Of a DNA stretch of 64,000 nt, positions 33,801-39,880 are shown piece by piece; positions within the stretch are counted from its first letter, which is position 1; each line of letters begins with the position of its first letter. Source of the stretch: Pagrus major (lineage: Eukaryota > Chordata > Actinopteri > Spariformes > Sparidae). The translations under genes were made by a program, and so were the position numbers. The notes beneath the pieces were generated by a model, which saw only the letters and a program-made list of their open reading frames with translations, was not told where the DNA came from and made no database searches. The stretch covers positions 27,938,040-28,002,039 of the forward strand of contig NC_133225.1 in NCBI RefSeq assembly GCF_040436345.1, in the 5' to 3' direction.

Positions 33801-35171
33801 CTGGTGTCAACATGTCTCCTTCAACCGACCACTCTGTAGCTATAACATCCGCCCTTCCCTAATACGCTGTCGTCTCCAGACGGACTGAAACTGATCACTC
33901 ACATGTCGTGATGGTCCTCACTTTGCTACTGCTTCCATTTCCGGCCTTGTTAGACGTGTAGACGTAGCAGTCGTAGTTGGTGGAGGAATGCAGGTTTGCC
34001 ACCACTGCGCTGAGGTTGGTGGACGTCAGGTTGAACGTCTCTCTGGTGGCCTGAGAGCTCACCTGCAGAAAGTAGAACTCCGCCGAGGGTTCGTCGGTCC
34101 ATTCTACCAAGATGGAAGTGCTCGACAATGCCTGGCCATTTACAATCTGCGATGCGGCGGGAACTGGGAGAAAACAGCGAGGGAGAGAGCATCGTTTAGG
34201 ATGCTACATGGCTGCGTTTTGTCCGTGCGTAATGGCACGTTTTTGCGCGTAAAGACGCAGGATGGACTAGAATCTGATACAGCTCACATCATGTCCACTA
34301 TTGTGCTCAAATAAGTCTATTGGGAGCTCATGTTATGTATATGTATCTAAAAATCTGTGTAAATATCTCCCTTCATATATATTTATAAATGTTTGTTGGT
34401 ATGGCACAGTTTGAGCCCTGAGGACGAATGGTATGGCAATGGTCTCCAAACAGGAATAGCAATAATTCCAATCTCTACTACATTTTAGGAGGTGTTACAC
34501 CAATTCCATGTAAATGTTGTGATAGTAATAATTTTCTTTACCTGTTAATGCCTCCAATGTATCCATACACGCCACCTGGAAGAACTCAATGACTTTGAGA
34601 ACCACAACATACTTGGTTCCTGGTCTCAGACCCTGGACATCCCACTGTGTCCTTGGCGCCAGCAGGCTCACCACAACCGGTGTAATAGTTTTGTTTTTAA
34701 CCCGAAGGTCCAAAAAATAGTATGTTGCATTAGGATGATTTTCCCATTTTATCAGATAAGATGATGGGCCTGAGGGCTTTGCTGATGACAAAATGTTGCA
34801 CACTGTAAAAGATGGAAACACATGGCACTGAAAACATGACTTATTAAAGGTAACTGAGCAGTGAACAACATAAAAAGATACACAAAAACATCATAAATGT
34901 TGAATATTTGCAATTTGAAAGAATCTGAGTGATGCAAAAACACTAAAATATATTAATGTTGAATTTGTTGGTTTACTTACCTTTTGTACTTGTGCACACT
35001 GGTATCTGCAAGTAACAAAAAGAATTCAATCAAAAACATTCTTTAAACATTTGAATAACAAAAAGTTTTTGAGTTTTTACACATTTGAGCTAAAAACATG
35101 ATAGTTACCTGAGTTAGAGATACCAGTGCTAAAGAAAAACCTAGGGCTCCCAACAATCCCATCTTTGACAT
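1130..35171 (-). CDS. Giant FNDC7-like gene with 36 FN3 domains (3' end uncertain)
   Basis: Seen: a 21-residue hydrophobic signal exon, a 25-nt micro-exon, then 36 FN3 domains on 37 exons, joined in one open frame of 9517 nt (about 3170 residues). Domain exons are 255-270 nt, begin G|CN CCN TG (residues APC or VPC) and end at ACAG|GT, so nearly all are symmetric phase 1-1. Domains 4-36 show PCxP, a second Cys, VxW, two mid-domain Cys, LxCGxxY, a late C.SS and TG. Known: FN3 domains are beta-sandwich adhesion or receptor modules; FNDC7 is a little-studied FN3 protein encoded next to STXBP3 in human, where it is far shorter. Inferred: a secreted or extracellular rod-like glycoprotein (many NxS/T sites), possibly disulphide-stabilised. 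No transmembrane segment is readable. The gene either runs off the left edge or ends by read-through just after exon 39. It lies downstream of, and parallel to, a nine-domain paralogue. Its exact orthology to named fndc7 copies is not decidable here. Confidence 0.9.
1531..1791 (-). CDS. FN3 domain 35 (exon 38)
   Basis: 261 nt, phase 1-1, donor ACAC|gtgagt. APCAAENV, EVSWTPA, CETDDDRC, LQCGQMYNVSL, DNCQTETQ. The usual final TG is replaced. Confidence 0.92.
1792..3539. other. Intron between FN3 domains 34 and 35
   Basis: 1.7 kb with no coding signal. Open frames here are unlike any family I know and lack splice support. Purine-rich runs near 2850-2940 look repeat-derived. Confidence 0.6.
3540..3800 (-). 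CDS. FN3 domain 34 (exon 37), late Cys lost
   Basis: 261 nt, phase 1-1. EPCPPNNV, GIVSWEA, CHTNNTFC, LHCGVVYYTDV. The late Cys before the NSS site is Leu (QTLNSSAS) and the domain ends AG. Domains 33 and 34 each lose one Cys, at different positions. Confidence 0.91.
3981..4241 (-). CDS. FN3 domain 33 (exon 36), second Cys lost
   Basis: 261 nt, phase 1-1. EPCIPEHI, QVLWDM, CITDDNFC, MECGEMYAVTV, HVCQGMS and TG. The Cys normally before strand B is replaced (TTEYSLT), leaving an odd cysteine count. Confidence 0.91.
4395..4450 (+). mobile_element. L2-like LINE 3' tail
   Basis: TTTCCGCCTGGGGATCAATAAAGG followed by a TTA/TATC-rich end is the familiar 3' terminus of fish L2-like elements. A reverse-oriented piece (AATCAGAATCAGAATCAGAA) starts near 41287. 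Confidence 0.55.
5064..5324 (-). CDS. FN3 domain 32 (exon 35)
   Basis: 261 nt, phase 1-1. GPCKPRFI, LVGWFP, CETSRAHC, LLCGQSYSVSV, ETCSSIA and TG. Full Cys signature. Confidence 0.92.
5780..6043 (-). CDS. FN3 domain 31 (exon 34)
   Basis: 264 nt, phase 1-1. VPCTPVNI, VVSWSE, CMGTTEGSC, VGCGQIYHVSV, GFCDSPPT, terminal SG. Confidence 0.92.
6044..6919. other. Intron between FN3 domains 30 and 31
   Basis: Contains a fragment at about 6225-6300 (GTTAGCTTAGCTTAGCATTA, GGGGATACAGCTAACCTGGC) of a common fish repeat. Otherwise nothing recognisable. Confidence 0.55.
6920..7183 (-). CDS. FN3 domain 30 (exon 33)
   Basis: 264 nt, phase 1-1. APCVPENL, SMSWNH, CVSSENQC, LRCGQYYTATV, RDCKSKPS and TG. Full Cys signature. 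Confidence 0.92.
7319..7579 (-). CDS. FN3 domain 29 (exon 32)
   Basis: 261 nt, phase 1-1. APCPPVDV, SISWSA, an extra Cys (CCTTSDTGC), LQCGEMYILLV, RTCNSSQSE and TG. Confidence 0.92.
8472..8741 (-). CDS. FN3 domain 28 (exon 31), strand B Trp lost
   Basis: 270 nt, phase 1-1, the longest domain exon. VPCVPRLS, a mid-domain Cys pair, LMCSQNLTFTL, QQCPSAS and TG. The near-invariant Trp of strand B is absent (WVMYEES, where Trp sits three residues earlier), and the tyrosine corner is Leu. The fold may be altered. Confidence 0.9.
8879..9139 (-). CDS. FN3 domain 27 (exon 30), GC splice donor
   Basis: 261 nt, phase 1-1. APCPLMTY, SVTWND, CSGTDSGC, LECGTKYNVSI, NGCVGRDS and TG. Its 3' boundary reads ACAACAG|gcaagg: GC where every neighbour has GT. 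The rest of the donor fits a functional GC-AG intron. Confidence 0.9.
9275..9535 (-). CDS. FN3 domain 26 (exon 29)
   Basis: 261 nt, phase 1-1. APCVPQSI, NVTWQS, CRTDKHHC, LQCGLTYNVTV, ESCNSSHS and TG. Full Cys signature. Confidence 0.92.
9805..10065 (-). CDS. FN3 domain 25 (exon 28)
   Basis: 261 nt, phase 1-1. APCPPTQL, SVSWQA, CNTSSTTC, LPCGQQYYVY, ANCIGAKS and TG. Full Cys signature. Confidence 0.92.
10150..11115. repeat. Decayed tandem repeat, about 34-bp unit
   Basis: The intron between FN3 domains 24 and 25 is built of diverged copies of roughly TAATGGATAAACAGTTGAAA plus TAATTAGCTAAAAG. Recognisable pieces include GGATAAACAGT (10311, 10461, 10570), AATTAGCT (10635, 11055, 11080) and CTAACAGCTACTTAAAAGTA twice. 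No coding. Confidence 0.65.
11162..11425 (-). CDS. FN3 domain 24 (exon 27)
   Basis: 264 nt, phase 1-1. GPCPHSGL, VVSWMPG, CSSNGSSC, LRCGESYRVSV, QYCPSPA and TG. Full Cys signature; several sequons. Confidence 0.92.
11913..12173 (-). CDS. FN3 domain 23 (exon 26)
   Basis: 261 nt, phase 1-1. APCVPTHV, SVTWDS, CSNADTNC, LACGQQYNITV, DSCVSLISE and TG. Full Cys signature. Confidence 0.92.
12866..12893. repeat. (TA)n microsatellite
   Basis: About 13 TA units in an intron. Confidence 0.95.
13046..13306 (-). CDS. FN3 domain 22 (exon 25)
   Basis: 261 nt, phase 1-1. APCKPENV, SVTWEN, CSSGTSNC, LTCGESYIMSV, NTCISEPA and TG. Its tail (SEPAVAERLNTG) is the closest match to the tail of the remnant at 14026-14100. 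Confidence 0.92.
13436..14022. mobile_element. Fold-back MITE beside broken FN3 exon
   Basis: Left arm TTTAAAGGAAAAATTCACCC and right arm ending GTGTGAAGTGTTCCTTTAA are inverted, and internal blocks (GGGGACTTGTTTTAAAAT; TTCAGTTGTTTAG) also pair. About 590 bp, no coding. Its right end abuts the former donor of the remnant exon at 14026-14100. Confidence 0.75.
14026..14100 (-). pseudogene. Degenerate FN3 exon remnant beside a MITE
   Basis: Read on the minus strand, this stretch gives VTEVTWSYCC, a jump to CPLVGAVPQEIDTG and then GT. That is a strand B with its Trp and the tail of an FN3 exon, with the middle of the domain missing. A TGA lies in frame just upstream (within 14101-14120), and only about 50 nt separate it from exon 24, so it cannot be spliced as a normal domain exon. 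Its former donor GT (14024-14025) touches the end of a fold-back MITE ending at about 14022. Inferred: a former array domain, partly deleted and decayed. Confidence 0.6.
14153..14416 (-). CDS. FN3 domain 21 (exon 24)
   Basis: 264 nt, phase 1-1. ASCLPDNV (Pro to Ser in PC), AVQWRA, CDTMTTDC, LKCGLSYSIV, late Cys in VDCGT and SG. A broken FN3 exon remnant lies just downstream, at 14026-14100. Confidence 0.91.
14505..14762 (-). CDS. FN3 domain 20 (exon 23)
   Basis: 258 nt, phase 1-1. APCPPTNL, LSWAPS, CSSNTTTC, a shortened loop VKLDCGHKYTAV, ATCNSS and SG. Confidence 0.92.
15474..15600. mobile_element. ACTCAAGTACTGTACT dispersed repeat
   Basis: Contains GTAACTAAGTACATCTACTC and TTTTTACTCCACTACAT, shared with copies at about 36309-36500, 41133-41275, 42070-42125 and 55785-55870. 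A common fish repeat family; class not assigned. Confidence 0.6.
15855..16118 (-). CDS. FN3 domain 19 (exon 22), lacks mid-domain Cys pair
   Basis: 264 nt, phase 1-1. VICPPMSV, ITVSWDP, LQCGELYTLTV, DECSSVFSE and TG. The mid-domain pair is replaced by Phe and His, as also happens in domain 9. Confidence 0.91.
16242..16508 (-). CDS. FN3 domain 18 (exon 21), tyrosine corner lost
   Basis: 267 nt, phase 1-1. GPCPPTNV, HVTWNA, CSSNGTGC, LHCGETAVVTV and a late Cys. The conserved tyrosine after CG is alanine, a change at the FN3 tyrosine corner. Confidence 0.91.
16707..16967 (-). CDS. FN3 domain 17 (exon 20)
   Basis: 261 nt, phase 1-1. APCAPMNV, AVSWQH, CTTNDTSC, MHCAQIYVI (CA for CG), ERCKGYDS, terminal AG instead of TG. 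Confidence 0.92.
16968..18291. other. Intron between FN3 domains 16 and 17
   Basis: 1.3 kb. I looked for a missing domain exon on both strands and found none. A small inverted ATATATTA/TACACATA hairpin lies near 17660-17705. Confidence 0.6.
18292..18549 (-). CDS. FN3 domain 16 (exon 19)
   Basis: 258 nt, phase 1-1. APCTPANI, FLSWDE, CSTSQTDC, LLCGHMYEV, DHCNSSI and TG. Full Cys signature. Confidence 0.92.
18738..19001 (-). CDS. FN3 domain 15 (exon 18)
   Basis: 264 nt, phase 1-1. APCAPMIQ, MVTWAED, CSSSTNNSC, LECGHTYTAQ, VQCLSKPSS and TG. The strand C region is unusually acidic. Confidence 0.92.
19630..19887 (-). CDS. FN3 domain 14 (exon 17)
   Basis: 258 nt, phase 1-1. APCDPTNV, VTVTWEP, CISSGMSC, LQCGEDYTVTV, GHCNSS and TG. 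Full Cys signature. Confidence 0.92.
20292..20552 (-). CDS. FN3 domain 13 (exon 16)
   Basis: 261 nt, phase 1-1. VPCVPANV, LQASWNK, CPSANQTC, LQCAQTYMF (CA for CG), DRCNSSESE and TG. Confidence 0.92.
20695..20955 (-). CDS. FN3 domain 12 (exon 15)
   Basis: 261 nt, phase 1-1. APCVVENV, LTISWEP, CMTEKSSC, LQCGQQYTVTV, STCEGNSSE and SG. Full Cys signature. Confidence 0.92.
21148..21411 (-). CDS. FN3 domain 11 (exon 14)
   Basis: 264 nt, phase 1-1. APCPPSQL, MLTWNS, CEAGLNLSC, LQCGKEYNFTV, DCESPDSE and TG. Full Cys signature with several sequons. Confidence 0.92.
21514..21774 (-). CDS. FN3 domain 10 (exon 13)
   Basis: 261 nt, phase 1-1. APCVPTNV, VEVTWQ, CSSSETSC, LMCSQVYSV (CS for CG), late Cys in DNCTSNQ, terminal TG. 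Confidence 0.92.
22062..22316 (-). CDS. FN3 domain 9 (exon 12), lacks mid-domain Cys pair
   Basis: 255 nt, phase 1-1, donor CAAA|gtaaga. VPCGPKVN start, LTLGWN, LECGLDYML and GTCVSQPS are present. The two mid-domain cysteines are replaced by Tyr/Ala-rich sequence and the usual terminal TG is lost, so one predicted disulphide is missing. Confidence 0.88.
23154..23414 (-). CDS. FN3 domain 8 (exon 11)
   Basis: 261 nt, phase 1-1. AACPPDHI start, LVSWHG, CSSTNTSC, LKCGQLYTVTV, late Cys in GMCPS and terminal SG. All signature cysteines are present. Confidence 0.92.
23993..24250 (-). CDS. FN3 domain 7 (exon 10)
   Basis: 258 nt, phase 1-1. VPCTPQNV start, TLTWSN, Cys pair CTSMDLSC and LTCSTNYTAY, where CG has become CS. 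Ends with CNSTESE and TG. Confidence 0.92.
24358..24480. mobile_element. GGGCTGCAACT-type MITE fragment
   Basis: Starts AGGGCTGCAACTTAAGATTG and continues ATCATTTATTCATCTGCTAA, the usual left end of a common fish hAT-like MITE. An inverted relative ends ATTAGTTGCTGCTCC near 15786. Class is from memory of the family. Confidence 0.5.
24481..25545. other. Intron between FN3 domains 6 and 7 (remainder)
   Basis: Low-complexity and repeat-like sequence. The moderate-GC block at 24800-25040 (GAGACCGCCCATTGTTAGGA) looks like part of a dispersed repeat. No exon signal. Confidence 0.5.
25546..25812 (-). CDS. FN3 domain 6 (exon 9)
   Basis: 267 nt, phase 1-1. APCIPQNV start, LSKWD in strand B, YTCSSMSNSC Cys pair, VLCGEFLTIY and a late Cys. 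The tyrosine corner is altered (Phe and then Tyr). Confidence 0.92.
26323..26464 (-). CDS. FN3 domain 5, C-terminal half (exon 8)
   Basis: 142 nt, phase 0 in (acceptor aactag) and phase 1 out. It encodes GVVQECL through the motif VCGRHYFFTVY, a late Cys and the terminal TG. Joined to exon 7 it restores a 261-nt domain of normal length. Confidence 0.85.
26465..27881. mobile_element. Intron splitting FN3 domain 5, with inverted repeats
   Basis: This 1417-bp phase-0 intron has two inverted copies of a repeat near its ends: 26525-26620 (TACCACTCTATCG, ATATGAAGCTACAGC) and 27755-27835 (GCAGCTTCATATT, GAGAGTGGTATTGG). The middle has no coding or other structure I recognise. Confidence 0.6.
27882..28000 (-). 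CDS. FN3 domain 5, N-terminal half (exon 7)
   Basis: 119 nt, entering in phase 1 and leaving in phase 0 at TCTCAG|gtactg. It encodes VPCPPKNL through VFSWDR to AVDSQ, the first half of an FN3 fold. It is too short for a whole domain; the second half is the exon at 26323-26464. This is the only split domain in the array. Confidence 0.85.
28071..28094. repeat. (ATAG)n microsatellite
   Basis: Six units just upstream of exon 7 of the giant gene. Confidence 0.9.
28640..29010. repeat. Direct repeat A (copy 1)
   Basis: Shares, in order, TTCAGTTCAAAACTAT, TTCATAAAATGTGACA, CTTCTGTATTAA and CTTTTTACATTTCTTTATGCATTTTTGCT with 31645-31990. It sits in the 2.7-kb intron between FN3 domains 4 and 5. A weaker relative is at 59030-59260 in stxbp3. 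Confidence 0.65.
30680..30943 (-). CDS. FN3 domain 4 (exon 6), first Cys-rich domain
   Basis: 264 nt, phase 1-1. This is the first domain with the array signature: a Cys before strand B, MVHWS, the pair LTCTSQSTSC, then LRCGQSYEV and a late Cys. It lacks the N-terminal PC found in later domains, so it looks transitional. Confidence 0.92.
31287..31483 (+). mobile_element. Dispersed repeat with CTGATGAGGGTCT...ACC motif, copy 1
   Basis: Contains TGGTCCAGGTGTG, AAGATAACCTGATGAGGGTC, ACCGAAACATTG and GGACAGTGTGCGGGAG; matched in inverted orientation by 53627-53870. It lies in the intron between FN3 domains 3 and 4. Confidence 0.6.
31645..31990. repeat. Direct repeat A (copy 2)
   Basis: Second copy, with TTCTGTTCAAAACTAT, TTCATAAAATGTGACA and TTTACATCTCTTTATGCATT. 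Lies in the intron between FN3 domains 3 and 4; not coding. Confidence 0.65.
32437..32703 (-). CDS. FN3 domain 3 (exon 5)
   Basis: 267 nt, phase 1-1. It opens EPPTNVTV, has Trp in VRVFWEP and the corner CSTYLISV. It is a classical FN3 domain without the mid-domain Cys pair. Confidence 0.9.
32704..33902. other. Intron between FN3 domains 2 and 3
   Basis: 1.2 kb, no domain exon on either strand and no named repeat. Confidence 0.6.
33903..34163 (-). CDS. FN3 domain 2 (exon 4)
   Basis: 261 nt, phase 1-1, donor ACAT|gtgagt. Strand B is ILVEWTDEPS; the tyrosine corner is STNYDCYVY, followed by a Gly/Ser-rich loop typical of classical FN3. Cys-poor. Confidence 0.9.
34542..34802 (-). CDS. FN3 domain 1 (exon 3)
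   Basis: 261 nt, phase 1-1. Strand B Trp is in LIKWENHP and the tyrosine corner is GTKYVVVL. It lacks the LxCG motif and most of the later domains' cysteines, resembling the N-terminal domains of the smaller paralogue. Confidence 0.87.
34981..35005 (-). CDS. Giant FNDC7-like exon 2, 25-nt micro-exon
   Basis: A micro-exon between ttgcag and gtaagt encodes IPVCTSTK and leaves one base, shifting the reading phase from 0 to 1 so the phase-1 FN3 exons can follow. The paralogue at 43.5-52.8 kb has a 16-nt micro-exon in the same place doing the same job. Confidence 0.75.
35109..35171 (-). CDS. Giant FNDC7-like exon 1, signal peptide
   Basis: The exon encodes MSKMGLLGALGFSLALVSLTQ minus its last residue or so of signal: a short basic start followed by a hydrophobic core, typical of a secretory signal. 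It ends CAG|gtaact in phase 0. A second in-frame Met lies at residue 4, so initiation could be at either; the upstream one is used here. Confidence 0.85.
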
Positions 35172-36308
35172 TGAGTGCGGGATTACAATTAGTTTAGTAT
35201 ACAAGGGAGTCAAATACAAAAGGTGTTCTTTATTCTTTTGCACTTCAGCCCAGTGTGCATGGGAACCAATCAGTAACCCCTAAATGGGGACAGGCTGTCC
35301 CACCAACAGCCCTAGACAGTGAGGAGGGAGGGATAGAGGGCGGGATGGACGGATGGAGGACAGTTCAGTGAATTTACCTGAAGTCACGGATGAAAAGAAG
35401 GTCCCTGTATTGGCCCTTTTCTCTCTCTTTGTCACACATCTATCAGTTTGCGTCACCTCCATCAAGGCAATTTGTCACATATATTTATCATAACTGAACT
35501 GAACTGGTCTGCCTGCTTGTAGTGTTTCATAGAAGTATCCAGCAGCACTAATGTGTTGCTCTTATTTCTGAAACTTGAACGAGTCCTGTCTTTGCCAGAT
35601 TGTACAACATCTCCGATGAGACTTCAGAAAACATTTCAAAAGTCTAAAAAGTTGTACAGTTGTCTGTTTTACCCCAGTGTCTTTGGTCCTGGAGATGCTA
35701 CATACCCAAAAGATCAAAACACATACATGTCATTGTTTTATCCGCTTGATATAATAATAATTTCTCCTAATCTTATGAGAATGTTTCATAAACTGATGAT
35801 GTGTTTCAGAAGTCCACCACAGAAATCAGACATGTTACTTCTATTTGGGGTCTTGGAGAGTAAAAAAAAAGGTTGAATATAATTGATTTTCATGTGCTCT
35901 ACTTCAGTGAATGGTGTGTGATTGACATTACTTTTCATTCAACGCGACCAACTCAGAAGAACACACCCACTTGTGCGCATATGTGCGTCAGTACTCTAGC
36001 TGGATTTCTGTTATTGGAGTTTCATAATAGTTCATAAGAGGTCTAACTCCCTGTTGAGTTCCAGCTGACCCAAAACTAAATGCCATCACTTAATATGATG
36101 AGATATATATATTTTTTATCTTTAAGATGATATTTACAATATATATGTTTTCATGTGTAACCCAAATAACATAGAAAATAAGAAAAAATCTCTTATTTTA
36201 TTGTAATATCAATGCTTTATGGTCATTTCTGTCACTATTTTGTCATCTTCATTAAATGTGCAATCCCAGTTTGTGACAAAAGGGAGGGGTTATGGGAAGT
36301 GATAGAAT

Positions 36309-36540
36309 GTAACTAAGTACCTTTACTGAAGCACTCTACATAAGTAGAGTACAATTTTAAGGTACTTGGACTTTACTTGAGTATTTCCATTTTCTGCTAC
36401 ACTATACTTCCACTCCACTAGGTTTTGAAGGCAAATGTTTTTACCTTTACTCCACTACATGTATTTAATAACTTAAGTTAGTAGTTACTTTGCAGATTGC
36501 ATGTTGCATCAGGGCCAAAGTAATTTACTTTAAAAGTAAT
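36309..36540. mobile_element. ACTCAAGTACTGTACT dispersed repeat, longest copy
   Basis: Carries GTAACTAAGTACCTTTACTG, GAGTATTTCCATTTTCTGCT and CTTTACTCCACTACATG. No coding. Confidence 0.6.
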
Positions 36541-38546
36541 TTATCCTATCGACAATCAGACAAAAGAAACACTGACTCAAAAACCTGATATCAGATCTGA
36601 TAATTGACCCGACCAATAATCAGTCAACCCAGAATAGTATATACATATGTAGATTTAAATATGTATAATTTACTTCTATCATTTACTCAAGTAGTATTCA
36701 TATGAGTGACTTTCACTTTTAACAAAAAAATATTTTAACATGATATCTTTTTTTTTTTACTCAAGTGTGACTTTTGGGTAAATGTTACTGTTGTCCAAGT
36801 GGACCTTGAATAAGACTGAATCTTTTTTCCAAGGATCTGCATCAAATTGTCTCACTCATAGATAAAATTTGCCTAAACACTATCCTGAACACTGAAAAAA
36901 ATCCTGATTACTATCTTCAACATCAGACCCATCCTCCATTCACGTTTCGTAAAAAATACGTTTAGTAGTTTTTGTGTAGTCCTGCTGATAAACCAACAAC
37001 CAGACACGGGTAACATCATACTTAGTAGAGGTTATAATGAAATTTGTTAGATCCTCACAGAGAAAATGACGATGAAAATGTTCAACATGTGACATATTAG
37101 TCCAGAATCCATCACCAAACTTTGATGAGCTGTACTTAATAATGCAACACTGGTGAAGACAACAAAGGACTCAAGGGGGGCAAAAAATGAGGCCATCCAC
37201 TTTAAACTTAAGTGAATCAGTTCAAACTGATCACAGGTGCCTGACCAACATTGATCTTATCGCAGCAGTCATAACTTTTGTATTCAGATGCTATGGTTTA
37301 CATACAGCTTACTCTCCTGACCTACTAACACCACCCGTCTCCCTTGAGTAGAAACAAGCTATCACTCATATCACTCATCAGCCCAAGACAGAGCATGTTG
37401 TATAAAAACTGTCAAGACATTATATCCTTCTGTTTTGTCTGTTATTGTTTATTTCTCTCTTTCTGGTCAAAGATCCACATTTTGTTTCTGTCTCTTTCCA
37501 CCCTTCTTCCCCTTCAGAGTTACTGTAAATATCAAGAACTTGAAGGCATGCTGCGACTTCACACATGGCCATGTTTCTGTGTTAACTGCTTCTTTTTCAT
37601 CCCTGTAACAATACATGAGAACACAGTGAATGACCTGAACAGAAGAGATAAAGGCTTGGGAGGGGTCGCCTGAGCAAAGGAGACAAGTGCCTCTGAAACC
37701 AAAGTCAAGAATGCCAAACTTGGGAATTGGGACTCCGTCTAAATGGGATGCACTTACAAAACACATCACGCTATGAACTGTTGCTACGTTGGATTTGTCT
37801 TTCAGCGTTAGAGTTTGAAGATATGGATATGGATTTCACTAAAAATCTACTAAATTTTCCTCCTAGATTGACTAATCCCAGAAGCTGGTTTTATGTAGGC
37901 TACATGCTGGGCTGAAAAGGATCTTTTAACTCAGGAGAATGGAGAGCTATCACCTCCGCCTCAGCATGTATTAGAAAAAAGGAAGTCAACATGAAAGTGG
38001 ATACAGGCCATAAACCCTCAGGGAAACTCAAGCTGCCCCGCTTCAATAATAGAGCAATTTGAAGCGCAGTGAATACGGTGATGTGCACACCTTGATATTT
38101 CATTGTATTTTGATGTGGCTGCGATACTGTCTTGAAGTAGACACTGTTACAGGTCACAGGTATTGAGCCTCTTGTGATGCAACTTACCATAAATTTGTCA
38201 AGTCATTGAAGTCACAGTCACGCTGCACCTGCTCCTAAAAATGAAATTAAGACAGTAAGGTTTTCTGTTGCTTTGTTGCAGCTGGACTTGCAAAATCACA
38301 TGACAACGTGATTTCATGAGTCCATCTTGCCAAAAACACAGTGGTTCAAAAAAATTGGCGTCCTATGAGGAACTGCTGGCCGCTACAGGTGTGGTTTGGA
38401 TGTGACCACCAGCAAGAGAAGCAACAGTTCCTTTGAAAACAACAGAGGATAGCCTAGACGCTGCTTTAGCATCAGTTATATCAGAACTGGACAGGATATT
38501 TCATTTAAAAGAAGAAAAAAGAACGGCACTGAACAGCTTTTATCTA

Positions 38547-39057
38547 CACTGTAAATTTTAAGTTGACTTTACTTTTAAAAGAAGGAAAGCAGACTATTAA
38601 AATCTAAATTGTACGAGCTAAAAAGTTTTAACAACTTAAAATTATTTAGGTCTACTTTACTTGGTAATTATGAGGTAATAGATTTCCCCAATTTTTAGAT
38701 TAAAGTCACTTAGTCAGATTTTACAGTGTATGGAAAACATGTATTCGCTCTTCTCTCAACTTTCTTTGTGTTTCATTTGTTTGAGTTTGATTAACCAACT
38801 GGCTCCTGGATTTGATTGGTTGAAGTTAGCCCGTGATGGACGGTAATAGACAGATGGTTTGTCCAGTCACCTGCCAAGTACACTGGAAACCAGTTACCTC
38901 AAAATTACAAAGTAAAGCTGACTAATACATTTGAGTTTTTAAAACTTTTGCAGCCTGTAAAAACTGAATGTAGTAGTGTGTTTTACTTGGTAATTTTGAA
39001 GTAATCGGTTTCCTGACTTTTTATAAGTAAGGTCAATTTTTTTTAAATTTACAGTGT
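38547..39057. mobile_element. Fold-back element between the FNDC7 paralogues
   Basis: Left end ACACTGTAAATTTTAAGTTG mirrors right end AAATTTACAGTGT. The internal motif TTTACTTGGTAATT...GTAAT recurs twice and once inverted (38890-38926). No coding. Confidence 0.6.
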
Positions 39058-39619
39058 TGTTTTTTAAAATGGCTGTCTCACTGCCTTCTCAAAGTGCTCA
39101 GAGGATGGAAAATGCAGTTGATTTTTATATCACTTTTTTCTAGTAATAAAATAAAATAAAATAAATCAGATGAAACAGGAGGTGCCATCTGACAAACCCC
39201 TTACCGTTATTTCTAAAGTAATTTTCCCTTTTCACATAAAACTATAATGTGAGAGACATCTGATCAGCTATCTCATTATACTATGAAAAAACATCAGTCA
39301 CAGCTCCCCGTGATGGTAAGAGGTCTGTTTAATCAGTCAGGAGCACAACAAAAAAGGGAGGTCGACACAGTAACTGTAAATCCACACTAATAATTTATTA
39401 AAGATAACTCAACAGAAGCAAACTATGAGGTGTAAAGTCAGTAGTGAAAGGTGGGTGTTGGGTGCAATGAAACTGTGGGTGCTAACCTAAACTATGTAAC
39501 ATGAACCAAGGCAAACTAAACATAATCACAACACAAACAAAACCAAAATGGAGTGGCCAAAATGGCACCAGCCTTCCAGGAGGGAGAGAGGGCGAGCCAT
39601 CTTGGACTCACCGAGTTTA

Positions 39620-39880
39620 TTAAAGGAATAGTTCACTCTAGAACGAAATTCAGTCATTATAGACTCACCCTCATGCTGATGAGAAATCCGGTGTAGTTTT
39701 TTATTCCTCAAAGTGCAGCTGGAGACCCGCGGGGGTACCCTCCTGCAGCAAAAATCCATATAATGGGCATCAATGGTGCCCGAGAAGAAAAGGTCCATAA
39801 AACTACACAAAAACTTTGTAATATTCCTCCATACTGCTCGTCCGCTGCAATCCAAGTGTCCTGAAGTGGCGACATCCAGA
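39620..39880. mobile_element. Half copy of the AGTTCAC MITE family
   Basis: Starts TTAAAGGAATAGTTCACTC with AAATTCAGTCATTAT and CTCACCCTCATGCTGATG following, the same order as the left arm of the fold-back element at 13436-14022. Confidence 0.6.

Noticed and set aside
1130..35171. Two or more separate genes in the giant array
   Set aside because: Only one signal exon and no in-frame stop was found between domains 1 and 36, and all phases join. Separate genes remain possible only with internal promoters.
30680..35171. Receptor phosphatase or titin-like gene as the source of the FN3 array
   Set aside because: No Ig, kinase or phosphatase domain is seen, and the PC...LxCGxxY module plus stxbp3 synteny fit FNDC7.
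37344..37769. Open frames of about 100 codons between the FNDC7-like genes
   Set aside because: No recognisable domain, overlapping frames on both strands, and repeat-like surroundings.
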